DNA of 64,000 nt from Leptospira sp. WS60.C2 (GTDB lineage: Bacteria; Spirochaetota; Leptospiria; Leptospirales; Leptospiraceae): assembly GCF_040833955.1 (NCBI RefSeq), contig NZ_CP162133.1, positions 930,001 to 994,000 on the forward strand, read 5' to 3'. Positions 9,533 through 18,060 of this stretch are shown here, in pieces. Below the pieces are notes generated by a model, which worked only from the letters and a program-made list of their open reading frames with translations, was not told the origin of the DNA and searched no databases. Numbering within the stretch: position 1 is the first letter of the stretch; each line of letters opens with the position of its first letter. The position numbers and the translations under genes were made by a program.

Positions 9533-9552
9533 CACAACTTAAGGGAGTTGTG
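9533..9552 (+). promoter_or_regulatory. Inverted repeat upstream of the OmpA-type lipoprotein gene
   Basis: CACAACT (9533-9539) and AGTTGTG (9546-9552) form a perfect 7-bp stem over a 6-base loop that contains GGG. It is 114 bases upstream of the chosen ATG at 9666. It could be an operator or a 5'-UTR hairpin; there is no T-tract that would make it a terminator. Confidence 0.35.
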
Positions 9553-9665
9553 ATAAAATTAAGTTGTTTTACTAACACTTGATGGAAATTAATTTCAGAA
9601 AGTTTCTAATAAGAATAATCATTTGCTTTCTGAACTCGGTGTTAAAGATAAGGACAGTTTGTTTT

Positions 9666-10355
9666 ATGTTTAGAATTTTTTTTGTTTTTTTTCTCATCCC
9701 TCTTTTTGGATTCTTTTGCCAATCAACAACCAAACCCGAGTGGCTTGAATCAGAATCATTCCAAAAATTTTGTGGTTGTGTTCCCATCGATGAATCGAAG
9801 CCAAGTGAACATCTAGGAAGTTTGCCTGTTGGTTCCTTGGATAAATTGGGAACTCCTAATTATTTAGAAAAATTATACAAAGGGCTTAGGAGTGACTTCG
9901 AGCATACTGGCACACCATTTGAAGAAGTGGGCGGTAGCCTTGTTGCGAAAGGAGTGGAATTAAAACGCATTGAAGACGATGAAAAGCGCCTAAGAGAACT
10001 ACTCATCATCATTGATGGAGACGTTGCGTTTCCCTCAGGAAAATCCACACTCACTCCAAAAGCAAAAGAGCTCATCGCAAAAGTTGGAGATGCGATGGAA
10101 GCGTATCCTGAAACCAATTGTCGAATTGGTGGGCATACAGATAGCGTAGGTGCCTTTGCAATGAACCTCAAACTTAGTAAAGAAAGATCTCAATCTGTGA
10201 AAAAAGAATTAAAACTCGTTCATAAGATTGCGGAAGAGCGTTTTAAGGAAGTCGATGGTTATGCGGATTTGCACAAGATCGTCGATACTATGTTAGCAGA
10301 AAAGAAAAATCGTCGTACCGAAATTTATGTAGGGACGGTTCGCATTGTTTACTAA
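9666..10355 (+). CDS. OmpA-family lipoprotein (peptidoglycan-binding C-terminal domain)
   Basis: 229 residues from ATG 9666; upstream in-frame starts (TTG 9579, ATG 9582) would add about 29 residues before the signal peptide. The signal ends in a lipobox, IPLFGFFCQS. The C-terminal ~130 residues form an OmpA/Pal-type domain: IDGDVAFPSGKSTLTPKAK, then IGGHTDSVGAFAMNLKLS with the conserved HTDxxG, and a closing ENRRTEI-like segment (KNRRTEIYVGTVRIVY). Such domains hold peptidoglycan and tie it to the outer membrane. The next gene overlaps or closely follows, so co-transcription with the putative barrel protein is likely. Confidence 0.85.
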   Translation: MFRIFFVFFLIPLFGFFCQSTTKPEWLESESFQKFCGCVPIDESKPSEHLGSLPVGSLDKLGTPNYLEKLYKGLRSDFEHTGTPFEEVGGSLVAKGVELKRIEDDEKRLRELLIIIDGDVAFPSGKSTLTPKAKELIAKVGDAMEAYPETNCRIGGHTDSVGAFAMNLKLSKERSQSVKKELKLVHKIAEERFKEVDGYADLHKIVDTMLAEKKNRRTEIYVGTVRIVY

Positions 10356-10386
10356 CGCATTACAGTCGATTCTTGGAAAGTTGATA

Positions 10387-11640
10387 TTGAATTCGACTCG
10401 ATATCTTGTCTTGTTTTGTTTCATGAGTATGACAGGGCTTATGGCAGAAGAATCGAATCAACAGGTAACAAATAAGGAAACAAAGAAAGAATCCGGTCCG
10501 AACTCGGAAAAAACAAATCTAGTGACAGATGTCAAAAAAGAAACTCCACTCGTCACCGAAACACCTAATACAAGTCCACTTGTAAGTTTAGAAGATCGGG
10601 AAGATAACAAGACTTCAATGGAGATTTTCAACAAAGTTTATGAACATCGATTCATGATTCGTGGTGGTTGGGGGATTGGAAAATTATCACCCGCGATCCT
10701 GAATGAAACTGGCCCTTCCTGGTTTCAAAATTCCGTCTTTCGGCAAATCACGGAACCTGGTGCTCCACTCGCTATTCCTTATAAGGGCGTCAAAGATTTG
10801 GATATCAATTCTCAATTTTTTGATCTCCGTTATGGTTATAAAAACAAATACGAAGTGCAGTATGCCGAAGAAACCTCGTTAGGTGTGTATAGCCGAAGCC
10901 AGCCTGCTTCCAATAATTTTATCTCTCCCAGAACTGATTCATATTGGGCCAGTAGTTTTGAAGGGAATCGGCTTTTACGATTTGAAGGAGTCAGTCAGCA
11001 TTTCCGATTTTCATATACACATCCCATCACAAAACTATTTATGATGGGACCTTCGCTCAACTTTCATCGTTATACGGAAAGAAATAATATCTCTTATGGT
11101 TCTTTCTCGACGAGTCGTCCAGAAGCAACTGTTCCAAACAAAGTGACGTGGTCGATTGGTGGTGATGCCAATGCAGAATATTCCATGAAAGGAATTCTGC
11201 CTGGAATTTATGCAAAATTCAAACTCAGAGATTGGTGGGAAATTCGTGGACGACTCGAACTATTGGATCGGAAAGGAAATTTTTCTGTTTTAGGGAGCCA
11301 AATCATTCAAGAGGTTTTCAATGATGGATCCTCCAATTTGACTGCCGTTCTTCCTGCGTATGGGGGAAAAGTGAGGGACAAAGGAACCATCTTTAATCTT
11401 GAGACGTCTTTCCAATACTGTCGTTTTTCCCTGGACATTGGTATGATCCGACAAGATGTAAAAAGAACATATGATAGTTACTTGGGCGATACGATAGGGT
11501 CTGTGCCAAGAAATGATTATTCAGCAAGGAGTGTTTTTGTTGGAGTTTCAGAAATGTCAAATTCAATCAAACACACTGTGACCGAATTTTATATCATGCC
11601 TGGTGTCTCATTCTTTTATGATGAAGACAAAATCTATTAA
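10387..11640 (+). CDS. Exported protein, probable outer-membrane beta-barrel
   Basis: About 417 residues. The frame is open from TTG 10345, but TTG 10387 has GGAAAG six bases upstream and gives a clean signal peptide (MNSTRYLVLFCFMSMTG, cleavage near LMA-EE). A Thr/Lys/Glu-rich stretch of ~60 residues follows. The body then has alternating aromatic/polar beta-strand segments (RLLRFEGVSQHFRFSYTH, FQYCRFSLDIGMIRQDV) and ends in SFFYDEDKIY, as in outer-membrane barrels. I do not recognise a named family. It is placed directly after the OmpA-type lipoprotein, so an envelope role is likely. Confidence 0.6.
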   Translation: MNSTRYLVLFCFMSMTGLMAEESNQQVTNKETKKESGPNSEKTNLVTDVKKETPLVTETPNTSPLVSLEDREDNKTSMEIFNKVYEHRFMIRGGWGIGKLSPAILNETGPSWFQNSVFRQITEPGAPLAIPYKGVKDLDINSQFFDLRYGYKNKYEVQYAEETSLGVYSRSQPASNNFISPRTDSYWASSFEGNRLLRFEGVSQHFRFSYTHPITKLFMMGPSLNFHRYTERNNISYGSFSTSRPEATVPNKVTWSIGGDANAEYSMKGILPGIYAKFKLRDWWEIRGRLELLDRKGNFSVLGSQIIQEVFNDGSSNLTAVLPAYGGKVRDKGTIFNLETSFQYCRFSLDIGMIRQDVKRTYDSYLGDTIGSVPRNDYSARSVFVGVSEMSNSIKHTVTEFYIMPGVSFFYDEDKIY

Positions 11641-11748
11641 ATTGAGTTTTTACTAATACGATCTCACTTTCACAATCAGAAAACCGATGTAGGTGATCTT
11701 TCTTAAAAATGTTTGCTTTTTCCAAACTGTAACTCAATCTAAGAAGGG

Positions 11749-12411
11749 ATGCCTTATCTAATTTCCCTATTTGCTTTATTCTTTCTCCTCACTTGTGGGA
11801 ATCCTTCCGATTCTGATTCGAATCAAAAAACGGAAGACCCAAATGCTCTTCCATCCAAACGAATAGTCTATTTTGGTGATTCCTTGACGGCGGGTTATGG
11901 CCTTCTGAATTTTGAAGATGCATGGCCACACATTCTCACAAACCGGATCAATGCAGAGGGTTATGCATATCAAATGACTAATGCAGGTGTCTCGGGTGAT
12001 ACAACGAGTGGGGGACTCGGTCGTTTGGAATGGGTGCTTGCTGAAAAGCCCTCAATATTCGTACTCGAGTTAGGCGCCAATGACATGTTACGAGGGATCA
12101 ATCCTTCTGTTACAAAAGAGAACCTTCGTTCCATGATTCGCCAAGTAAAGTCCCAATATCCTGGCACAAAGATCTTGTTAGTCGGAATGATTGCGACTCC
12201 CAATATGGGAAAAAAATATGCAAATGCATTTAATACGATTTATCCTGAACTCGCAAAAGAAGAATCGGTTCCTCTTGTTCCCTTTATATTAGAGAAAGTC
12301 GCAACGATTCGTAAACTCAACCAAAAAGATGGAATCCATCCCACGGAAGCCGGACACAAATTAGTAGCGGACACTGTGTACCCTTACTTAAAACCACTTC
12401 TTGAAAAATAG
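11749..12411 (+). CDS. SGNH/GDSL hydrolase lipoprotein, TesA-like arylesterase/lysophospholipase
   Basis: 220 residues. The signal peptide ends in a lipobox, FFLLTCGN. All four SGNH blocks are visible: GDSLTAGYG (catalytic Ser), GVSGDTTSGGLGR (Gly), GANDMLRG (Asn) and DGIHPTEAGH (Asp and His). This is the TesA group, which hydrolyses acyl esters, thioesters or lysophospholipids in the periplasm. ATG 11749 follows an AAGAAGGG that lies unusually close to the start. The TenA-family gene begins just beyond its end and is probably co-transcribed. Confidence 0.85.
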   Translation: MPYLISLFALFFLLTCGNPSDSDSNQKTEDPNALPSKRIVYFGDSLTAGYGLLNFEDAWPHILTNRINAEGYAYQMTNAGVSGDTTSGGLGRLEWVLAEKPSIFVLELGANDMLRGINPSVTKENLRSMIRQVKSQYPGTKILLVGMIATPNMGKKYANAFNTIYPELAKEESVPLVPFILEKVATIRKLNQKDGIHPTEAGHKLVADTVYPYLKPLLEK

Positions 12412-12421
12412 GAACCAATTG

Positions 12422-13117
12422 ATGTCATTACCTTTTCCCATTCCACCGTTTGCCTTGGAGTGTAAATTGTTCGCCAAAGATGCCTTTGGTGCGTCCTTTA
12501 CACATCCTTTTGTTCTAGCACTTGCCGAAGGAACTCTTGATCCAAAGGTTTTCCGATTCTACCAAATCCAAGATGCAAAGTACTTAGAAGCTTTTTCCGA
12601 TGCCTGTGCGATTCTTTCCACAAAGGTAATTGATCCCGATGACAAACTTTGGCTGATTGATGCAGCAAGGATGGCTCTTGTTGTGGAAAGCCAGCTCCAT
12701 CTTGGATATGGAAAAACGTTAGGTTATGATGCGTCCACAATTGCCCAAACAGAGCCCACTCCCAATAATTTGGCTTACCAAAACCATATGATCACAACTG
12801 CCATGAAGGGAACTATTCTCGAGGGATTTTGTGCCATTGCTCCTTGCCCTTGGTTGTATGTCGAACTTGGCCAACACCTGGTGCAAAAAAAAGGCACCAT
12901 CCCAAAAGACCATCCATATGCTTCGTGGCTTACCATGTATTCTGATCCTGGTTTCAATGACTATATGGCCAATTTGCTGTCAAGGTTACAGAAGTATGCG
13001 GATCTTACAGACCTAGACGCTAAAAACCGCGCGAAACTAACCTTTCGACAAAGTTGTGATTATGAATGGATGTTTTGGGAACAGGCTTGGACATCTCAAG
13101 TTTGGCCACATCGGTAA
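12422..13117 (+). CDS. TenA family protein (thiaminase II / aminopyrimidine aminohydrolase-like)
   Basis: 231 residues from ATG 12422, which has AGGA eight bases upstream; a TTG at 12401 would add seven residues and overlap the previous gene. Helical TenA-type features are FAKDAFGASFTHPFVLALAEG at the start (known N-terminal helix pair), FYQIQDAKYLEAF, and EGFCAIAPCPWLYVELG, where the Cys-Pro-Trp segment is the usual active-site region, with EWMFWEQAW near the end. TenA salvages the pyrimidine of degraded thiamine. Some members lack that activity, so the substrate is not certain. No TPP riboswitch is possible directly upstream because the previous gene ends 10 bases before. Confidence 0.8.
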   Translation: MSLPFPIPPFALECKLFAKDAFGASFTHPFVLALAEGTLDPKVFRFYQIQDAKYLEAFSDACAILSTKVIDPDDKLWLIDAARMALVVESQLHLGYGKTLGYDASTIAQTEPTPNNLAYQNHMITTAMKGTILEGFCAIAPCPWLYVELGQHLVQKKGTIPKDHPYASWLTMYSDPGFNDYMANLLSRLQKYADLTDLDAKNRAKLTFRQSCDYEWMFWEQAWTSQVWPHR

Positions 13118-13178
13118 AGTTCTGTTAGTTGGCAGAAAAACCGGAATGAAATATATTCGGTTCTGAACGGGGACGTAT

Positions 13179-13213
13179 GCTCCAGATGGAGCGTTTCTCT
13201 TTCTTCTTTTTCG
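13179..13213 (+). terminator. Intrinsic terminator after the TenA-family gene
   Basis: GCTCC-AGAT-GGAGC hairpin (13179-13192) is followed by GTTTCTCTTTCTTC and more T. A second imperfect hairpin precedes it (AACCGGAAT 13139-13147 with ATTCGGTT 13155-13162, one bulged G). Together they separate the esterase/TenA unit from the tRNA gene. Confidence 0.5.
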
Positions 13214-13223
13214 ACTTTTTTCC

Positions 13224-13251
13224 TTGCCGATTTGATTAGGTTCCAAATGAT
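13224..13251 (+). promoter_or_regulatory. Possible sigma70-type promoter for tRNA-Gly
   Basis: TTGCCG (13224-13229), a 16-base spacer and AATGAT (13246-13251). Each box matches the consensus at 4 of 6 positions. It lies 17 bases before the mature tRNA 5' end, a plausible place for the promoter. The match is weak. Confidence 0.3.
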
Positions 13252-13268
13252 GGTTTCACAAACCTTCT

Positions 13269-13340
13269 GCGGGAATAGCTCAGCGGTAGAGCATCTCCTT
13301 GCCAAGGAGAGGGTCGCGGGTTCAAGTCCCGTTTCCCGCT
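13269..13340 (+). tRNA. tRNA-Gly (anticodon GCC)
   Basis: 72 bases that fold as a cloverleaf. The acceptor stem is GCGGGAA with TTCCCGC, the D arm is GCTC-AGCGGTA-GAGC, and the anticodon stem/loop is CTCCT-TGCCA-AGGAG with anticodon GCC. The T arm is CGGGTTCAAGTCCCG and the discriminator base is T13340. The CCA end is not encoded. It sits between the TenA gene and tig. Confidence 0.95.
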
Positions 13341-13402
13341 AATGAAGGTCTTCTTCTTTTTCTTTCCACTACACTCTCTTTTTTTACACTGGATATAATA
13401 CG

Positions 13403-14749
13403 ATGGAATTTACGGCTAAAAAAAATAACAACGCAACTTGTGACCTCAGCATTCAATTTAGCGCTGAAGAAGTCCGCACCGCCTATGCAAAAGCTTACCA
13501 AAATGCAGCTGAAAAAGTAAAAATCCCTGGGTTTCGACCAGGAAAAGCTCCCCTCAATATGGTGGAAAAAGTCCTCGGTGACTCCGTGATGGACGATGCC
13601 GCAAACATCATGTTAAACCAAGCAATGGCAGACCTTTTTGATAAATTGGAACACAAACCAATTCGTCTGCCACAATTCCAAATGGAAACGTTTGATAAAA
13701 ATACAGGTGCAAAGGCAAAGGCCACATACGATACAAAACCGGAAGTCACCTTACCAAAGTTAAAGAAAATCAAAATCCAACCAAAAGAAATTAAAATTTC
13801 GGATGCTGACATTCAAAAAGAATTGGAAGGAATTCAAAAAAACATGGCTCGTAATTCTTTGAAAGAAGAAAGCGAGCCGGTTGAGGCTTCTGACTTACTC
13901 GAAATTAATTATAAGTTCAAAGAAACGGGAAAGGAATACCCAGAGAATACACAAACAGGAAAATTCCAAATGGGAGCTCCCCAGAACCCACCGGGTTTTG
14001 AGACCAATCTCCTTGGAATGAAACTAAATGAAACAAAAGAGTTCACGTTCACCTACCCAGATGTGTATCCTGCTTCTCCTGAGTCTGCTGGAAAATCCAT
14101 CATTTACACAGTAACGGTAACAGCGATTTACAAAGTAACTTACCCTGAAATCAATGATGACTTTGCTTCCGAAGTAGATGGTTCTGCCAACTTACAAGAG
14201 TTAAAAGATAAAACCAAAAAACAACTCATTGAAATTTTTGGGAATGCACTCACCAAACGTGCCACAGATGATGCTTACAATGAAATCATCAAAGAATCCA
14301 AATTCATCATCCCAGAATCCCTCATTTATGAAGAAACAGAAACTGTTTTCAAAAACTTTATGCGTGAATTTGGCCTTCCTGTGACCTCTCTTGCTGACTA
14401 TGCAAAACGCCTTGGCAAAGAAGAAAAAGAAGTAAGGGAATCTTTCTCCAAAGCCGCTGAAAAACGGATCCAAACTTACATTTTGAAGCAAAAAATCGCT
14501 GATGACTACAAAATCGTGATTTCTGACGAGGAAGTAGAGGCTGGTTACGAAAAAGAAGCCTCAGCTCAAGGAATTCCTGCCGAAACTCTCAAAAAAGAAG
14601 TCCAAAAACAGAAGGCGGAAACCTACTACCGTGACAAATTCCTGTTTGATAAAATTGACGAGTTTGTATACGCTGAGGTAGAGAAAAAATCGCCAAAAGC
14701 AATTTCAACGGAAGAAGCTGAGAAAATTCTTAGCGGGAAAGAAGAGTAA
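13403..14749 (+). CDS. tig: Trigger factor, ribosome-associated chaperone and peptidyl-prolyl isomerase
   Basis: 448 residues, close to the family norm. The N-terminal ribosome-binding domain carries the signature IPGFRPGKAP (near residue 42-51). A FKBP-like PPIase domain (about 150-245) contains FQMGAPQNPPGFETNLLGMK and the typical TYPDVYP strand. The C-terminal helical cradle continues to the end (KAISTEEAEKILSGKEE). It binds nascent chains at the ribosome exit in the cytoplasm. It heads the conserved tig-clpP-clpX operon, with clpP starting three bases after its stop, and uses ATG 13403. Confidence 0.95.
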   Translation: MEFTAKKNNNATCDLSIQFSAEEVRTAYAKAYQNAAEKVKIPGFRPGKAPLNMVEKVLGDSVMDDAANIMLNQAMADLFDKLEHKPIRLPQFQMETFDKNTGAKAKATYDTKPEVTLPKLKKIKIQPKEIKISDADIQKELEGIQKNMARNSLKEESEPVEASDLLEINYKFKETGKEYPENTQTGKFQMGAPQNPPGFETNLLGMKLNETKEFTFTYPDVYPASPESAGKSIIYTVTVTAIYKVTYPEINDDFASEVDGSANLQELKDKTKKQLIEIFGNALTKRATDDAYNEIIKESKFIIPESLIYEETETVFKNFMREFGLPVTSLADYAKRLGKEEKEVRESFSKAAEKRIQTYILKQKIADDYKIVISDEEVEAGYEKEASAQGIPAETLKKEVQKQKAETYYRDKFLFDKIDEFVYAEVEKKSPKAISTEEAEKILSGKEE

Positions 14750-14752
14750 ACT

Positions 14753-15355
14753 ATGTCCACACTGATGCCTTATGTCATTGAACAAACAAGCCGTGGCGAA
14801 CGCCAATACGACATTTTTTCACGGTTATTAAAAGATCGGATCATTTTCTTAGGTTCTGCCATCGACGAAACCTATGCGAATGTGATCTCTGCTCAACTTT
14901 TGTTTTTAGAAGCGGAAAACCCGGATAGAGACATTTATCTCTACATCAATAGCCCTGGTGGGTATGTGAGTTCTGGACTTGCGATTTATGACACAATGCA
15001 ACTCATCAAACCAGAAGTGAGAACCCTTTGCATTGGCCAGGCATCTTCGATGGCAGCACTTTTACTAGCGGGTGGTGCCAAAGGGAAACGTTCTGCCCTT
15101 CCGAATTCACGTATTATGTTACACCAACCATATGGCGGAGCAGGTGGACAAGCGTCTGATATTGAAATCTCTGCGAAAGAAATCATCAAGATCAAGGACA
15201 AACTCATCGATCTTTATGGTAAACACACTGGCAAAGCGTCTGACCAAATCCGAAAAGATACAGAACGTAATTTCTTTATGAGTGCTGATGAAGCAAAAGA
15301 ATACGGCATCATCGACAACGTGATCCAAGAACGCAAACAGATGCCACAAGCCTAA
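14753..15355 (+). CDS. clpP: ATP-dependent Clp protease proteolytic subunit; Asn in place of the triad Asp
   Basis: 200 residues, standard ClpP length. Active-site blocks are [11 protein letters not shown] (Ser99) and SRIMLHQP (His124). The third member of the triad lies in [14 protein letters not shown], where E. coli-type ClpP has ERDRF; here Asn173 occupies the catalytic Asp position. INSPGGYV and the handle region look normal. ClpP forms tetradecamers that degrade substrates fed by ClpX, encoded 14 bases downstream. Leptospira species are known to carry two clpP genes, so this may be the isoform that works in a mixed complex (from memory, to be checked). AGAGTAAACT precedes ATG 14753. Confidence 0.95.
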   Translation: MSTLMPYVIEQTSRGERQYDIFSRLLKDRIIFLGSAIDETYANVISAQLLFLEAENPDRDIYLYINSPGGYVSSGLAIYDTMQLIKPEVRTLCIGQASSMAALLLAGGAKGKRSALPNSRIMLHQPYGGAGGQASDIEISAKEIIKIKDKLIDLYGKHTGKASDQIRKDTERNFFMSADEAKEYGIIDNVIQERKQMPQA

Positions 15356-15369
15356 GGGGGCAAATCTCC

Positions 15370-16650
15370 ATGACCAAACGTGCAAGCCAATCGGGTAATT
15401 CCAGAGAAAAATTACATTGTTCTTTCTGCGGGAAGGCCCAAGATGAAGTAAGACGGCTTGTCGCAGGTCCTGGTGTTTATATTTGCGATGAATGTATTTC
15501 CTTATGTAACGAAATCATCGCCGAAGAACCACAAAGCGGTGAAAAAACCGCAATTGTGGGTGACATCCCAAAACCAACCGAAATCAAAAAAATCTTAGAC
15601 CAGTATGTGATTGGGCAAGAACAGGCCAAAAAAGCTTTGTCTGTTGCCGTTTACAATCACTACAAACGAATCTTTCATAACGAACGTAAGGCGGGAGATG
15701 TGGAATTGGAAAAATCCAATATCATGCTCATCGGTCCTACCGGTTCTGGAAAGACCTTACTCGCACAAACCTTAGCTCGCATCCTAAAAGTACCATTTGC
15801 CATTGTGGATGCAACCGCTCTTACGGAAGCGGGATATGTGGGGGAAGATGTCGAAAACATCATCCTCAAACTCATCCAAAATGCAGACAATGATGTGAAA
15901 CGTGCTGAGATGGGAATCATCTACATTGACGAAATTGATAAAATTTCACGTAAGTCTGACTCTGCTTCCATCACCCGTGACGTGAGTGGAGAAGGGGTCC
16001 AACAAGCTCTCCTTAAAATCATTGAAGGAACGGTTGCTAATGTTCCACCGCAAGGCGGAAGAAAACACCCTCACCAGGAATATATCCCAGTCGAAACCAA
16101 AAACATCCTCTTTATTTGCGGGGGAGCCTTTGTAGGTCTCACTGACATCATCAAACAACGAGTAGGTGTGAAATCCATAGGTTTTCATTCCAACGAAGTG
16201 GTAAACGACAAAGGAAGGAAAATCGAAGAAGGGGAATCGGTAGTACACCATGTAATCCCTGATGATTTGATGAAATTCGGTCTCATCCCAGAGTTCATAG
16301 GACGACTTCCAATCATTGCAACTCTCGATGAGTTGACGATCGATAGTTTGAAATCTATTTTTACAGAACCAAAAAACTCTCTTCTCAAACAATACCAAAA
16401 GATGTTTGATATTGAGAACGTAAAACTTAAGTTCACGGAATCTGCGATTGAAGCCATTGCTCAAACAGCGATCAAACGGGAAAGTGGGGCGAGGGGACTT
16501 CGTGCCATCGTGGAAGAAATTATGATGGAACTCATGTTTCAAATTCCTTCCCGTAAGGATGTTTTGGAAGTGGTTGTGACTGACGAAACCGTTCTCAAAA
16601 AAGAAGCACCAATCACAATTTTAAAAGGTGATATCGAAAAAATCGCATAA
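15370..16650 (+). CDS. clpX: ATP-dependent Clp protease ATP-binding subunit ClpX
   Basis: 426 residues. The N-terminal zinc-binding domain is [14 protein letters not shown] with CDECISLC (Cys17, 20, 39 and 42). The AAA+ core shows Walker [12 protein letters not shown], pore loop GYVGEDVE, Walker [12 protein letters not shown], the RKHPHQEY segment (equivalent of the RKH loop), and sensor/arginine-finger region [11 protein letters not shown]. It unfolds substrates and feeds ClpP. The strong SD AAGGGGG lies about 8 bases before ATG 15370. It is the last gene of tig-clpP-clpX; a degenerate gene remnant follows it. Confidence 0.97.
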   Translation: MTKRASQSGNSREKLHCSFCGKAQDEVRRLVAGPGVYICDECISLCNEIIAEEPQSGEKTAIVGDIPKPTEIKKILDQYVIGQEQAKKALSVAVYNHYKRIFHNERKAGDVELEKSNIMLIGPTGSGKTLLAQTLARILKVPFAIVDATALTEAGYVGEDVENIILKLIQNADNDVKRAEMGIIYIDEIDKISRKSDSASITRDVSGEGVQQALLKIIEGTVANVPPQGGRKHPHQEYIPVETKNILFICGGAFVGLTDIIKQRVGVKSIGFHSNEVVNDKGRKIEEGESVVHHVIPDDLMKFGLIPEFIGRLPIIATLDELTIDSLKSIFTEPKNSLLKQYQKMFDIENVKLKFTESAIEAIAQTAIKRESGARGLRAIVEEIMMELMFQIPSRKDVLEVVVTDETVLKKEAPITILKGDIEKIA

Positions 16651-16660
16651 GGATCGTTCG

Positions 16661-16942
16661 TTAAAAAGACGGACTCGAGGCTTAATCATTCTTCTGTTTA
16701 TAACGACTGGCACGTGGTTTTTCCATTGCCAATCGGCCAAATCAAAAGACTGAATCGAAACACAAACTGATTCGTCTCACGAGTTTCATTCGCTTGAATC
16801 GATCAAAAGCAAAGAATCGGTCTGGATCCACAAAAGTTTTGGTAGTTTTCATGGGAAAACCTATCCTTCCGATGGGCTTGTGTAACTGACAAACAAAGCT
16901 GTCATAGTCATTCCCACCCTTGTACAGGAAGACCGCATGTAT
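16661..16942 (+). pseudogene. Decayed remnant of a metallo-beta-lactamase (subclass B1-like) lipoprotein gene
   Basis: One continuous plus-strand frame (codons starting at 16661, 16664 and so on) reads a lipoprotein signal: basic LKRRTRG, then a hydrophobic run ending TGTWFFHCQS. A stop TGA follows at 16751. The same frame then gives ESVWIHKSFGSFHGKTYPSDG, a second stop TAA at 16883, then LTNKAVIVIPTLVQE. This aligns without gaps to my memory of the B1 metallo-beta-lactamase N-terminal strands (VWVHTELGSF..., PSNGLV). The probable start is now TTA, 8 bases after AAGGA. The zinc-binding HxHxDH part is absent because the frame is cut off by the next gene. This fills the otherwise gene-free 16651-16959 interval. 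Confidence 0.65.
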
Positions 16943-16959
16943 TACGTCATACGATCCGG

Positions 16960-18060
16960 TTACTTGTTTCGCCGAACCACAAGGATGGAAAGTTTTTCCA
17001 TAGGATTGGTGAGGTTTCTTTCCCGACCCAAAATGCTCATCTTTTTGGCAATGGCGAGTAACATCTGTCGTGAGGAACTTGGTTTTAAATCCAAAAGATA
17101 GTCCACAAATTCTTCCATGATTTCAAAGGATGTGAGTCCAAATTGTGAGAGAGCCCTATCACTTGCCCATACCAAATAATCTCCAACCTCAATTCCATCT
17201 GCCATCGAAATGGGATGTTTGTGGTTCGGATACCAATGGTCATCTCCACTTCCTTCGATCACTTGGATGCCGTGGTCAGAAAATTGAAAGATAGGCATGT
17301 CCATATAATGTAAAAACGACATTTTATCGTCCTTGTTTTGGATCACAAAGGAAGATAGTTTTAATTTTAAAAACGCAAATTGGTGGAGAGCAAATTTTAG
17401 TTTTTCGAGAAGTTCCTCTGTAGAGAAAAGTCCATCCCCAAAGGAAGAAACAATCCCGTGGATGAATACTTTTTCAGAAGACTCTAAAATTCCAGGCTCC
17501 ATATGACCAGCAATGATTCCAAAAAGCCCGTCTTTTGCTTTGACAATTCGAATGTAGTCAGCGCCCGCATAACGCATGACAGATGGAAAAACGGCGACAT
17601 CAAAACCTGTGATATTCGGAATTTTGATATCGGGAATTTGTTTGTTTACCGAGGATGCTTGGTTGGTTTTCCAATCAAATTTGTTTTCGAACTGTTCTTC
17701 ACCAAGTCCTTCTTCTCCTTGTAAAAGGGTAAACATCACTGATTTATAAATTTTATATTCATCGGAATTTCGACTGAGGTTACGAATATCTCTTGGGATT
17801 TCATTTTCGCTATCTTGTATATGAAAAATAATGTGAAGGATATATTGGTATAAAAATCCAAGAAAATAATATACAATAAAGCTAATGCACAATGCCAAAA
17901 GAAATGAACTATAAATCCCTACCAGATTGAAGTTTAGCGTATTTTCGCCTTTTGGATTTTGCCAATGAGTAAAGGTGAATTCGGCAAATAAAAAATGAAT
18001 TAAAAAGAATAAAAAACTAATGATCCCAAGAAGGACCGGCAGTTTGACTCGGTAACTCAT
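16960..18060 (-). CDS. Membrane-anchored SpoIIE/PPM-type phosphatase-like protein with degenerate metal sites
   Basis: 366 residues from ATG 18060, which overlaps the tatC stop as ATGA; the longer open frame to 18213 lies inside tatC and is not used. Two N-terminal membrane segments (about 8-30 and 45-70) precede a cytoplasmic domain shaped like SpoIIE/RsbU PP2C phosphatases: MRYAGADYIRIVKAKDG, GIIAGHMEPGI, FGDGLFSTEELLEKL and GDYLVWASDRALSQFG. The last keeps an Asp, but the first and second blocks deviate from GGDF and DVxGHG. It may have low or no phosphatase activity, or act as a regulator. It is translationally coupled to tatC and ends beside the decayed MBL remnant. Confidence 0.6.
   Translation of the reverse strand: MSYRVKLPVLLGIISFLFFLIHFLFAEFTFTHWQNPKGENTLNFNLVGIYSSFLLALCISFIVYYFLGFLYQYILHIIFHIQDSENEIPRDIRNLSRNSDEYKIYKSVMFTLLQGEEGLGEEQFENKFDWKTNQASSVNKQIPDIKIPNITGFDVAVFPSVMRYAGADYIRIVKAKDGLFGIIAGHMEPGILESSEKVFIHGIVSSFGDGLFSTEELLEKLKFALHQFAFLKLKLSSFVIQNKDDKMSFLHYMDMPIFQFSDHGIQVIEGSGDDHWYPNHKHPISMADGIEVGDYLVWASDRALSQFGLTSFEIMEEFVDYLLDLKPSSSRQMLLAIAKKMSILGRERNLTNPMEKLSILVVRRNK

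Noticed and set aside
12390..12425. TPP riboswitch upstream of the TenA-family gene
   Set aside because: The esterase gene runs to within 10 bases of the TenA start, so no room exists for one.
15946..16542. 198-residue minus-strand open frame inside clpX
   Set aside because: Antisense shadow of a strongly conserved gene.
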